A stretch of 48,218 nucleotides of DNA, taken from Gnetum montanum. Lineage: Eukaryota > Streptophyta > Gnetopsida > Gnetales > Gnetaceae. A model generated the notes under the pieces. The model was not told the DNA's origin. It saw only the letters and a program-made list of their open reading frames with translations, and did no database searches. The position numbers and the translations under genes are program-made. How positions within the stretch are numbered: position 1 is the stretch's first letter; every line of letters begins with the position of its first letter. Shown piece by piece: positions 31,870-42,640 of the stretch. The stretch lies in NCBI GenBank assembly GCA_015680685.1, contig MNCI01001967.1:538574-586791 (forward strand), written 5' to 3'.

Positions 31870-34640
31870 AGGCCCAAAGATGAAAATGCAAAGGGTCAAG
31901 GATATGGATATGACCAACCATAGTAGTGTCAAGCTAGTAGGAAAGAGCATGAAGATTAATAAGTGTAATTAGTGTACTAACCAATATTATGCATGTAATA
32001 ATTCGCTCAAGGTGAGGCATCAGTGCCACCTATCCTTGAAACAAAAGGACAAGTCACAATCTCTAAGGAATGTGTCAAAGCAATTGGCAACAAGTCCATG
32101 ATGGCTAGTCTCTTAGCCAAGCTTAACTTTGGACCTTTCTTAGAGTTTGTTTCATAAGAGGTCTAGGAGAAGTTATAGCTTCTCCATTAAGGCCTGCCTT
32201 GTCCACTGATGGTGAATGATTTTTAGGATAAATCTACTAATTCTAGCATAATTGACAAGAGGATGCAATATTCAAGATAACAAATTTTTTTTCCCTTGTG
32301 CTATTAAGGCCATCACTGCTACATTAGAAATTCCAAATATTGACATGGAAACTACCTTAATTTTTACCTATTTTGACATAGAAATAAGTAATCTATGGTT
32401 GTAAAGAGCCTACAACACTATAGAAAAAGATTATAAGTTGCTAATGCCTACCAAAAAGATTTATTTCAAGATAGGGACTTATCATATGTTTCTCACAATG
32501 TGGCTCAATCATATTTTATTGCATGTAATACATGGAATGCATAATCCTTAGTGGCAAGCACCTAGCTAATCTAACTTAACTCATCTTTCTAGAGATCATG
32601 TGAAAATTTTAGAAAAACAACTTTGGAAAGAATACCTTGTTATTTCCTTCTCATGTTAGAAATTTATGCAAGTGAGCAAGGATTACAAGATATAGAAATG
32701 ATACCATCAGGTATATCTAGAATGTGTCCTATTAGGAGATGATGAAGCTAGTATGAACCAAGAAGGACTAGTTGGAAATACCTCCAAGAACTGATGCTAC
32801 AACAACAAACACCTCTACAAGAGCAACATAATTAATACTAGCAGCCATCATTCCAACCACAGAAACCACAAGTGTAGGGACTAGAACAACATAAACTAGT
32901 ACATTAGGCACTAGCAAACAAGTACTTATGGGTGGTTCAAATGTCTATCATCCCAAAATGAATCATATGTAAGAGATATCTTAAGTAATAAGCTGGAGAT
33001 AGGAAGATATGATTAATTTACTCATCACCATGCATGAAATTTCTTTCACATCTATAAACCTCATAACAGGAGATGTGGTAGTCATCCTACTAGAGGAACA
33101 TCCAAAAATATCTAGTAATGTTGTGTCCTTCCTTGTCACACTGGAATTTAGTAATGGCATGACTACTTCCTTCCCTATAAAGAATAGGTAGGTACTGTGG
33201 AGATTGTCACTAATCACATGGGGGAAAACCTTAAAATCCCTACAACATTGATTGCTAATCTTATTGCTATAGAAGACATTAAACTGTCTACATTAATGGG
33301 CACTTAGAGAAAAGGAAACATGACTGCAAATAAGCATTAATAAGTACTAGACATACTTTTAAGTGTTAGGTAAACAATTAAGAATATCTTCGACACTCTT
33401 GAAGATGTCATTGTTGAATAGTTCGAAATGGTCATAACAAAGGGAAAGCTAGTACTATTTGAAGCCCAACTACAATAGGCTAAGTTGAAGAATAATAAAA
33501 TATAGAATGAAATTGTCCAAGCCCATGCTTAGCTAGAAAACTTAGAGTAGTTTGTTGCTTCTAAGTTGCTTCATCAATTCCATGATGATGAAATCACTCA
33601 ATTGATATCTAAGTAGCAACATGTGGAATTGGAAAAGGAGAAGGAAGCATGGGATGCATTAATGGTTGATGCAAAGTCACAAGGACTGGAAAGGACAATC
33701 AACATGCTATAAGAGAAAAATAAGGGCCCGGCTGCAAAAGATCATAAGTTGATTAAGGTGGTAAAAGAATATGAGAAAATGAAAGAAAACTTGAATCATC
33801 TCCAAGAATAATTGGCAAAGGTAAATTTGGATGTTAAAAAGTTAGGCAAGAAAAATAGAAATATCTCCATGAAAGAAGTTCATGTGGTGTAACAACAGTT
33901 CATGATTATGATTTGAAGAATGAGCCAAGAGGTTAGAGGAAGTTCAAGTAACATTATAGAGATCAAATTAGACTTAGGAAAGAATTTAGTGAGAAGGAGA
34001 TAAAGATGACCAAGAGTAGGCTAAACATTACCCTCCAATAGATTGTAAACACTACCTGAAGAAGTATCCTCATTAGAATCAATGTAGTCAACCAAGTAGA
34101 AATCAAAATCAAGGAACTACAGATCAAGGATATGATTTAATACATGGAGGTAGCAAACTTGAGATATGCAAATCTCATTATGCTAATAGTAGGCAGGTCC
34201 TAAAATGAACTAGAGAAGCAAGTCACCACCACATTCTCTCTAGAATGTGAGTACCAACTTCACAATGAGAGAGAGAGAAAAGGTATATATTGAAACTATA
34301 GAGTTAGAGGTTCTTTGAGCATGCTACATAAGAAAAAGAGATGTTAAAAAGAGCCTTGTAAAGTGAATGGTTGACTACCAGGAGTTGAAAGAACAAGAAT
34401 AAGCTTTTAAGATTAAGTGCATCACTTTTGTTAGTTATTTCATCCAAGTGAATAAGATGTGTCAAAATTTATTGTATTTGTGGGATGTACCAACAACTAA
34501 TAACCTAGCCAAGCTTGCTTGAACTAATAATGATCCACGAACTGATCAACAAAAGTTTCAAATGCTCCTCAAATATTTTCACATGAAGAAAGAAGAAATA
34601 ACCAAACCATTGTAGGAGTTGCCAAGACAAAAGAAGCTAC
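31870..34640 (+). pseudogene. ORF3 of element E (decayed)
   Basis: Plus strand, with many stops and frame changes. Matches to ORF3 of A in order: KLNFGP (about 32126); AIKAITATLEIPN and KKIYFKIGTYHM (about 32300-32500), aligning with AIVEVLGLP and RRVHYIIATFHL; a LLFPSHVRNLCK-like segment (about 32638) where A has LPFPCLI; IPTTLIANLIAIEDI (33238-33282), aligning with SPTTFVLDIIAFKDV; a long Lys/Glu/Leu-rich coiled-coil-like part (33440-34330); and KCITFVSYFIQV...LYLWDV (34415-34490), aligning with KCKQFVAWFVNV...CLWDI. The shared order on opposite strands shows this is a real family of extra ORF, not chance. Confidence 0.6.
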
Positions 34641-34861
34641 CATTACCAAGAACAACTTGAAGACTCATTCACAAAAATTTTACAAACCTTACAATTTTAT
34701 AAATTTTTTATGTTTATTCAAGTCCTATTTTGTCAATTCTTTATAACCACTTTCATAAATTTTGTAATGCGATACTTTGTGAGTTACTCAAGGTTACTTC
34801 CAAAAATTTCATAACAAACTCTATTCTAATTTTATTAAAATTGAGGATAAGTTTTTAGTCA

Positions 34862-34873
34862 GTCATAAATGTA
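34862..34873 (+). promoter_or_regulatory. Decayed polypurine tract of element E
   Basis: GTCATAAATGTA stands where C has GTCGTGGGGGTA; the preceding bases keep GAGGATAAGTTTTTAGTCA, the shared pre-PPT block. Confidence 0.55.
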
Positions 34874-35465
34874 TAATGAATAATAAATTAATGTGGTGCA
34901 ATATTATAGATATAATATAGCTATGATATTGAAGGTTTACATGCAATATCACACATGCAATGTCACAAAGGCTAATTTTACATATAAATACGCCTCACCT
35001 ACTACATTAATAGCATCCATTAATGTAGCAGGTAGCAAACTCTTGTAGTTTATTTTTATGAATTTTAATAGAAGTTAGTAAGTGAAGGTAATGTGGTTGC
35101 AAGTCAATTGTTCAATGGCTTTATCTAAGTTGAATGTACTTGAATACATTACATGAATGGCAATAAACATTGAAATTGACTCTCTTCCATTGTCACACTT
35201 TGACTTAGTTTATATCTATTTTAATTACAATTTATTTTTTATATTATTTACTTGTTGATGCACTTAACTCAATAATTTACTTTCCCATGCATATTACTAA
35301 CTTGGTGGAATACCAACTTTGAACATAAACACATGTTCCTCTTGGTAATACTAGAAGCAATATTGCTTAGTTTACACAAATGGCATAACGCTTGGTAATC
35401 CTAGTGATGGATGTGTGAGTTCAATGCATGTATGGCAAGTTAGGAAGAAACACTCATTGTCCTAG
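34874..35465 (+). repeat. Element E 3' LTR, 5' part
   Basis: Starts TAATGAATAAT (from TGATGA), with ATATTG/ATATCA repeats in U3 (34905-34975), TATAAATA (34983-34990), a degraded hairpin (GGCTTTATC...GCAATAAAC, about 35117-35168) and both TTGGTAAtnCTAG motifs (35342-35354 and 35392-35404). Broken at 35465 by element C; the rest should lie to the right of the window. Confidence 0.7.
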
Positions 35466-35589
35466 TGATGAAAGCAGTTACTCTAGTAGTTATTACAATT
35501 ATTAGAGTAGTTACTCTAGCGGTTTTTTTAGCAGTTATTCTAATTATTAGAGTGGTTACTCTAATTAATAGAGTAGTTGCTCCCAAGCC

Positions 35590-35597
35590 TATAAATA
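35590..35597 (+). promoter_or_regulatory. TATA box of element C 5' LTR
   Basis: TATAAATA in the context AAGCCTATAAATACAGTGCC, repeated exactly in the 3' LTR at 44718-44725. Confidence 0.7.
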
Positions 35598-35718
35598 CAG
35601 TGCCTAGGCTCACAATTAGGAAGTCTTTTCAGCAGTCAAGTAGTGAAACTCTTGTAGTTTGTTTGAAAGTTGGAGTATTTTCCAAGTGCCCACAGTAGGA
35701 GGTCTAAGTGTGGATGAA

Positions 35719-35770
35719 TCTTTATTCGAGCATTGTGTACCTGAGCATACCTTGTGTACGGCAATAAAGA
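35719..35770 (+). promoter_or_regulatory. LTR inverted repeat with AATAAA (element C)
   Basis: TCTTTATT (35719-35726) and AATAAAGA (35763-35770), 36-nt loop starting CGAGCATTGTGTACC. The 3' LTR keeps only the first arm before D interrupts it. Confidence 0.6.
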
Positions 35771-36347
35771 CGAGCTCTTCGATTCATCCTTACAACACTT
35801 GAGATTTGTTTTCTTACGCATTTCTTTTATTTTATTTTCTTATGCATTTATTTTATTTTATGCACTTTACATTTTTGTTATTAGCACAGCAATTCATTAT
35901 GATCAATTAAGAAAATCGTTAAATTACACAAGCACGACCACTTCGATCATACGTGTAATGCTTGGTAACCCAGTAACGATTAGCATTTGGTAATCCCAGT
36001 AGTGTTGCACTAGTTCAGGATGTGTACGACAAGTTGGAATGAATGCTGGTGTTAGGATTAGTTAGAACTTAGTTAATGAGTAGTTAAGTTAAATTAGTCA
36101 CTTAGTTACCTCTCTCCTTCCCTACTAGCATAGGACATAAAAATATAAAAGATATAAAAATCATATGCCTCAAGCTTACTTAACAATACAATCGTGACAT
36201 ACAAGTGAGTTTGAGAAGACAATGATCAACCAACCCATCCTTGTTCCACAAGGATGCATAAGCACTTAGTCCTTGGAATTCGACTAGATCGTGCGTGAAA
36301 TGCTCGTATTCGTATGGTTGAGCATAGGGGTACCTCGCTGTTCATCA

Positions 36348-36367
36348 TTGGCGTCGTTGTTGGGGAC
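36348..36367 (+). promoter_or_regulatory. Element C primer-binding site
   Basis: TTGGCGTCGTTGTTGGGGAC directly after the LTR; three mismatches to the Athila-type tRNA-Asp site. Confidence 0.88.
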
Positions 36368-36483
36368 TTAGTTGTTTGTGCGCTAATTAGAACATAGGAA
36401 ATCATTCACATCATTGAAATGAACCCTTAGGGTTGATTGAGAAAATAATAAACAAGAATACATTACACACTGAACAGACAAGT

Positions 36484-39085
36484 ACATCTCCTTCTTCTTA
36501 CGAAAGCGTCTCACCACCTAGGTCTGAAACAAGAAATAGTCGACAATGTAATACACATGATGTTGATCCACCAGTTCCTCAACAAGTTTGACTGGTATAT
36601 ATTCATCCCGATGAGTATATACCAGACTTTAGCTTTATCCTCCATCAAGATGAACAGCTATGTTGGTGAGACTTAGAAGGTAACATAGTGTTACCTCCCA
36701 ATCGTTCAGTCCCAAGCATACTTCTTCATGCCCTTACACAAATTGGCATGCCGCAATTACATGCAGAATACATTATGCAAGACCATGACTTGAGAGAATA
36801 CCATCCCACAGAGGCACAACATCAAAGGGATTTTCAATAGGAGACATATCATAAGTCTTTGAAGGGTAAGTGGTCCCAGGATGCCCCACATGTCTTAAGC
36901 AAAAATGAGGGTGGTGAACCTACCTTAGGCAGTCAACCACACAACGATGTTCCTCCCCTTGACCTTGGCCAAGGGGCTATGTATCAGAACCTTCATTCCA
37001 CTATTCATAACCTAGGTTCTGATACCCATGAGCACAAAGGGTTCAAAGAAGGAACATGAACTCATGATAAAGGTGGACATTCTGATCGCAATCGCGATTA
37101 GGGCCGAGACCGTAGAAGAGAAGGTAGTAGACACCGTCATGGTGATGGTTCTCCTTCTTCTTCACCTTCATCATCTCCTTCATCCTCTCCTTCAGTATCC
37201 AGATGCATTCATAAGGAAAAAGACTATGGGGATAAAGGTAGGCAAAGTGGAAGTCATAGATGAAACAGCCAGGAAAGGGGATGAGGGCACTCTAGAAAGT
37301 CACGACATAGAAGAAGGGAGAGTAGGGAACAACGTAGGCATCATAGACGCCATGGACGAGACGATCACGATGAACCCCTACTTGCTACTTGAAGTATGTT
37401 GGACATAACTGAGGTTGTTAAAATTCCAACAAGGCACCAGAAAGATAGAAGGATCAAGAGATTAGATATGAACAATATCCTACAATTTGAAGGGGGATAC
37501 AACGTTGATCCTCAGAATCACTTACAAGCATTCCATGATGCGTGTGCCTTAAAAAATATAGAGAATGAATGGCAAAAACTTAAGTTGTTTCCACAAACAC
37601 TAGTTAAAGAAGCAGAAAGCTGGTATTGGTCTTTAGAAGCGAAATCCATTCGTAGGTGGAGTACTATGTTAGAACTATTGAATGACAAGTACCAAATGTA
37701 CTCCTAAGTGTCTAACTTGTGAAAGCAAATCTAAGGTTGGAAATAAGGAGGACATGAACCCTTGGATGCTGCCATGGGCCGATATTATGCACTGTTACAT
37801 CATTGTCCTGGCCATGGTTATTCACAAAGGGATCAACTGTGACATCTCATGGATGGTCTTAGGCATGAAACGAGAAGAACCCTTGGGACTTATGCCCAAG
37901 GAAGACTATCTGAGCTTAGGTCCCATCAAATTTAAAGATTATTTGAGCAAGTTGCTAAGGAAGAAGATGAACTACAGAAGAGAGAAAGTGCTGAAGAGTA
38001 TAATCAAGATCCTTCCCTCTGAAAGAGGGGAGTAAGATTTTGTAAGGATGAAGAAGAGTCACCAATCGAAGAGATGGTGAATAGGAAAAATTTACCTATC
38101 CAACATATGACATCAGAAGTTTTGAAAAAGGTAGACCAAATGTGGGATTCCCTAGACAATAGATTTCAAACTATCTTAAAATAGTAGAGGAGTTTAGAGA
38201 GCAAGGTAGTGAGAAAAGAAAAAAGAAAGAGGCTGAACATACATGTAGCAAGGCTAAGGGCAAAGTTTTCATCATTGAAGAGGTTGTGGATTTAAAAACA
38301 AACAATGATAGTGGATGTGAGATATGTCAATATGACCATCCTAAGGGATGTTTCCTTGTAATTTCACATCTACAAGAGTTTGGAGTGTATGCACTCAACC
38401 CACAATTGAACAAACGGAAAGCACCCCAAAGGTTACCTTACCCCCAAGGTAACCCAAGACAGTTCCACCAACCCTTAACGTATTATCGAAGGGAATTCCA
38501 CCACAACCAATTGAGCAATATCAACAGTGGCAGCACCCACAATCATGGGGAATGCCACCACCAAGGCAACAGTATCCTTACCAGTAACTTGACCCATATG
38601 GATATTACATGCAACAGCCAATCTCCCCACATGACTCTACTGGTCACATCACTCCTCAACCTCACTACCAAGACCATGAGTATTATGGGACTCCCTCTTC
38701 TAGGGGTGATATTCCGCAAGAATATCATCCTTCTTATTCAGCTACATCTCTTCCACCAATGGATCCACTACCACCTACTCCAACTATGCAAGGTGAAATC
38801 CCTACCCAGCCGCAACAACGTAACGCCACAAGGGCTGTTAACTCTCAACCTACTGTTGGTTCCAACAACCACATGAAGAAAAGACCTTTCTTTAGAACCA
38901 ATAGTCCAACCAAGCCCTTGCAATCACAAGTGGCTGATTCCTTAGATGCCTCAGTATCAATCAAAACTTCGGAGCCTCCAACCCAATCACCACACTCAAC
39001 GCATACGGTCATGCTAACACATGTCGTCACCAATTGGATCAAACCTAGCCACCTTCCTAGGAAATTCTATGATCCTGGGAGTCCT
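36484..39085 (+). pseudogene. Element C gag and start of protease (decayed)
   Basis: The frame aligned with B begins at 36484, but the ATG is ACA, so the start codon is lost. The N-terminal domain has HPDEYIPDFSFILHQDEQL and EGNIVLP; then NLHSTIHNLGSD, a Ser/Arg/His-rich linker, and the capsid-like block 37396-37707 (LQFEGGY, HLQAFHDACALKNIE, AESWYWSLEAKSIRRW). A one-base deletion near 38180 shifts the frame. The zinc knuckle at 38316-38354 reads CEICQYDHPKGCF, with its last Cys replaced by Phe. A Gln/Pro-rich region and THVVTNWIKPSHLPRKF run into the gap. Stops fall at Gln, Arg and Trp codons. Confidence 0.83.
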
Positions 39086-39869
39086 NNNNNNNNNNNNNNN
39101 NNNNNNNNNNNNNNNNNNNNNNNNNNNNNNNNNNNNNNNNNNNNNNNNNNNNNNNNNNNNNNNNNNNNNNNNNNNNNNNNNNNNNNNNNNNNNNNNNNNN
39201 NNNNNNNNNNNNNNNNNNNNNNNNNNNNNNNNNNNNNNNNNNNNNNNNNNNNNNNNNNNNNNNNNNNNNNNNNNNNNNNNNNNNNNNNNNNNNNNNNNNN
39301 NNNNNNNNNNNNNNNNNNNNNNNNNNNNNNNNNNNNNNNNNNNNNNNNNNNNNNNNNNNNNNNNNNNNNNNNNNNNNNNNNNNNNNNNNNNNNNNNNNNN
39401 NNNNNNNNNNNNNNNNNNNNNNNNNNNNNNNNNNNNNNNNNNNNNNNNNNNNNNNNNNNNNNNNNNNNNNNNNNNNNNNNNNNNNNNNNNNNNNNNNNNN
39501 NNNNNNNNNNNNNNNNNNNNNNNNNNNNNNNNNNNNNNNNNNNNNNNNNNNNNNNNNNNNNNNNNNNNNNNNNNNNNNNNNNNNNNNNNNNNNNNNNNNN
39601 NNNNNNNNNNNNNNNNNNNNNNNNNNNNNNNNNNNNNNNNNNNNNNNNNNNNNNNNNNNNNNNNNNNNNNNNNNNNNNNNNNNNNNNNNNNNNNNNNNNN
39701 NNNNNNNNNNNNNNNNNNNNNNNNNNNNNNNNNNNNNNNNNNNNNNNNNNNNNNNNNNNNNNNNNNNNNNNNNNNNNNNNNNNNNNNNNNNNNNNNNNNN
39801 NNNNNNNNNNNNNNNNNNNNNNNNNNNNNNNNNNNNNNNNNNNNNNNNNNNNNNNNNNNNNNNNNNNNN
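39086..39869. other. Assembly gap (784 N)
   Basis: A continuous run of N inside element C, between the region before protease and the start of RT. In B the equivalent stretch (27651 to 26784) is 868 bp, so the protease and the spacer before RT are hidden here. The length is close to, but not equal to, that expected. Confidence 1.
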
Positions 39870-42640
39870 GAATTAACTGGAATAGATCCTAGGATATGCC
39901 AACATAGAATTTACACTGACCCCTCCATGAAGCCTCAAAGACAACCGTAGAGGTGATTGAACCCTAAGCTGAAGCAAGTAGTTAAGGAAGAAATCGTACA
40001 GCTTCTCAAGTCTGGGTTCATATACCCCATTGTTGATAGCGAATGGGTTAGCCCCTTAGTTATTGTGCCTAAAAAGGAAGGCAAATGGAGGGTGCGCATA
40101 GATTTCAGGCTACTAAATATGGCAACATTCAAAGATCACTTTCCATTGCCATTTGTCGACCAAGTCTTAGACACCATCGCAGGGCATCACTATTACAGTT
40201 TTTTGGATGAATATAGTGGATATAACCAAATACAAATAGTCCCAGAAGACCAAGCCAAGACTACATTCACAAATCCTTGGGGAATGTTCGCATACAAACA
40301 GATGTCGTTTGGCTTGTGTAATGCCCCTACAACATTTCAATGACTAGTTCTAAGCATATTCCAACAGCAGATAGGGAATGGCGTGGAGGTCTTTATGGAC
40401 AACTTCTTCACTTGTGGAGCAAACTTTGATCAAGCCTTGGACCAATTGGAGCAAGTGTTAAAAAGATGTGTAGAAACTAATTCAAGGCTCAACTAGCAGA
40501 AAAGCCATTTGATGGTCCAAGAAGGCGTAGTACTAGGGCACAAAATCTCACACACAAGGATAGAGGTAGACCCTAAGAAAATCAAAATTATCCAAGGAAT
40601 TACCCATCAACCGAAAAATGTCAAAGATATTTGGTCATTCCTTGGACATTCTGGCTACTATAGGAGATTTATTGAGAACTTTTCAAAGGTTGCCAAACCA
40701 TTGGTGGAATTAATGAAAAAGGATGTACCTTTCGAGTGGACCAAGGAATGCAAATTAGCTTTCCAAACTCTAAAATAGAAGCTAGTAGAAACACCCATTC
40801 TACAAGCTCCTGATTGGTCCAAACCATTCCATATCATGACTAACATACCCAACTATGCTTTAGGAGTCGTACTTACACAGTTAGATGACCAGAAGCATCC
40901 TTATTACATCCACTATGCAAGTAGAAGTATTGTTGGTGCACAACCTAACTACACTACCACAGAGAAAGAATTAATGGTTGTAGTGTTCACACTAGAAAAT
41001 TTTAGACACTATGTATTGGGATATAAAGTATATATACATAAAGATCATAGTGCAATCCAGTTAGTTATGAATAAGCCAATGGTAAGCCCTCGAATCATAC
41101 GATGGCTTGTAATATTAGAAGAGTTTAATTTAACGATGATCGATCGTAAGGGCACCGAGAATGTAGTTGCTGATCATTTATCTCGGTTGCGATGGGACAA
41201 CAAAGAGGATGAGTATCCAATTTCTAATCATTTCCCTAATGAATTCCTCTTTGCTGGTGCAGTGAATAATAAATCACCTACGGAGACAAACTGGTACAGT
41301 AGCATTCTTACCTATCTCCTCACCCAACAAACACCATAAGAGTTAAACCTTAAGAAGAAAGAATAATTTCTTCACCAAGCCAAGTACTTTATGGAGATCA
41401 ATGGGCAAATTTACAAAGTGTATCCTGATGACTTGGTTTTATGGTTTGTTCCCGATATAGATCAACTACAAGTTCTCCAAGATGCTCGTGAGGGTCCTTG
41501 TAGGGGTCATTACGCTAGGAGACGAACGACCATCAAGATCTTGCTTGCAGGATATTATTAGCCTACATTGTTTTAAGATGCCCATCAATTCATCCAACCT
41601 TGTTAGCGTTGTCAACATGATGGGGGAATGACTACTAGAATGGAGGGTCTGCAACAATGGATCCAACCATTAGAATCCTTTGACATTTGGGGAATTTATT
41701 TTATGGGGCCAATTACACCAATGTCTAATGGAAAAGCTTATATTATTATTGCTGTTGATTACCTCACTAAATGGGCAAAAGCAGTTGTCGTCAAAGATTG
41801 TACATCATCTATAGCTGCACAATTTGTTCAACAACAAATAATAAATAGGTTTGGTGTGCTCGTGCACTTATTTCAAATAATGGTACACACTTCACAGGTG
41901 CAACTTTTCGAAAATTAATGCAACACTTAGGGGTTGAACACAAACTGACAACACCATACCACCCCCCAAGCAAACGGTCAAGCCAAAGTCACCAATAGGG
42001 AGATTATGAAAATATTGATAAGAACTATTAGCAAGTTTAGGTGAGACTGGAGCACTAAACTGAATGATGCTCTTTGGGCATACCACTCCACATGGAAACT
42101 CCCTACAGGATACTCTCCCTATGAGTTAGTGTATGGTAAATTACCAATTCTTCCCATTCAAATCGAGCTTCGTACACTATCCATGACATGTGACCTCTAC
42201 CTTGACCTTGATTTAGCACAAAAACAACGGTTGGTAACCCTTAACTTGCTAGATGAAAATCGACTAGTTGCCCTGTCATCTAATGAATTACATAAGGCAT
42301 TCAAAAAAAATGTCATGACCTAAGGATTAGGAAAGTTAAATATCAACTAGGAGATAAGGTTCTCTATTGGAATCCCACACATGTGCCACAACGTACTAAA
42401 TTTCAAACACTATGGGAAGGACCTTATATTATTTATGCAACTTTTCCTTCAGAGGCCATGACAATATACAAACCTAAGAGCCTGAACAAGAAACTGTTGG
42501 TCAATGTGCAACAAACCAAACCTTTCCATGAGCTTAGGACAACTAGTACACATGCTACCTCTGTTAGTAGACAACCCTACTCACTATTTCAGATCTCCTC
42601 CTTCCAACTCAGTCGTGGGGGAGATGTCTACCTATGCTAA
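39870..42640 (+). pseudogene. Element C pol: RT, RNase H, integrase (decayed; catalytic residues lost)
   Basis: One frame is kept from 39870 to about 41850, with stops at 39948, 39954, 40341 and others, mostly at former CAG, CGA or CAA codons. RT: KWRVRIDFRLLN, FLDEYSGYNQI, MSFGLCNAPTTFQ; the active site is FMDN (40392-40403). RNase H: the DAS Asp is Asn (40842), KELMVVVF and KDHSAI are kept. Integrase: first zinc His is Arg (DAREGP), first catalytic Asp is Tyr (41697, WGIYFMGP), second is Asn (41876, LISN), Glu is Lys (41985, NGQAKV). A frameshift near 41850 and another near 41970 follow. The C-terminal part has FQTLWEGPYII. No chromodomain. Confidence 0.9.

Larger units (their letters stand above)
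31840..35465 (+). mobile_element. Element E: 3' half of a Tat/Athila-type element (ORF3, PPT, partial LTR)
   Basis: A plus-strand fragment that keeps ORF3, a decayed PPT context (GAGGATAAGTTTTTAGTCAG) and 592 bp of LTR from 34874. The LTR is interrupted at 35465 by the 5' LTR of element C. Its gag and pol are not in the window. It is the most decayed element here and must predate C. Confidence 0.75.
35466..36347 (+). repeat. Element C 5' LTR
   Basis: TGATGAAAGC...GTTCATCA, 882 bp. U3 has two copies of a unit around TTCTAATTATTAGAGTRGTTAC (35472-35577), a TATAAATA at 35590, the AATAAA inverted repeat (35719-35770), and paired motifs TTGGTAACCCAGT (35962) and TTGGTAATCCCAGT (35987). Confidence 0.92.

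Noticed and set aside
38609-39950. Very long open frames of 309 and 427 codons
   Set aside because: Their length comes from reading through the run of N; only the parts outside 39086-39869 are real, and they belong to element C gag-pol.
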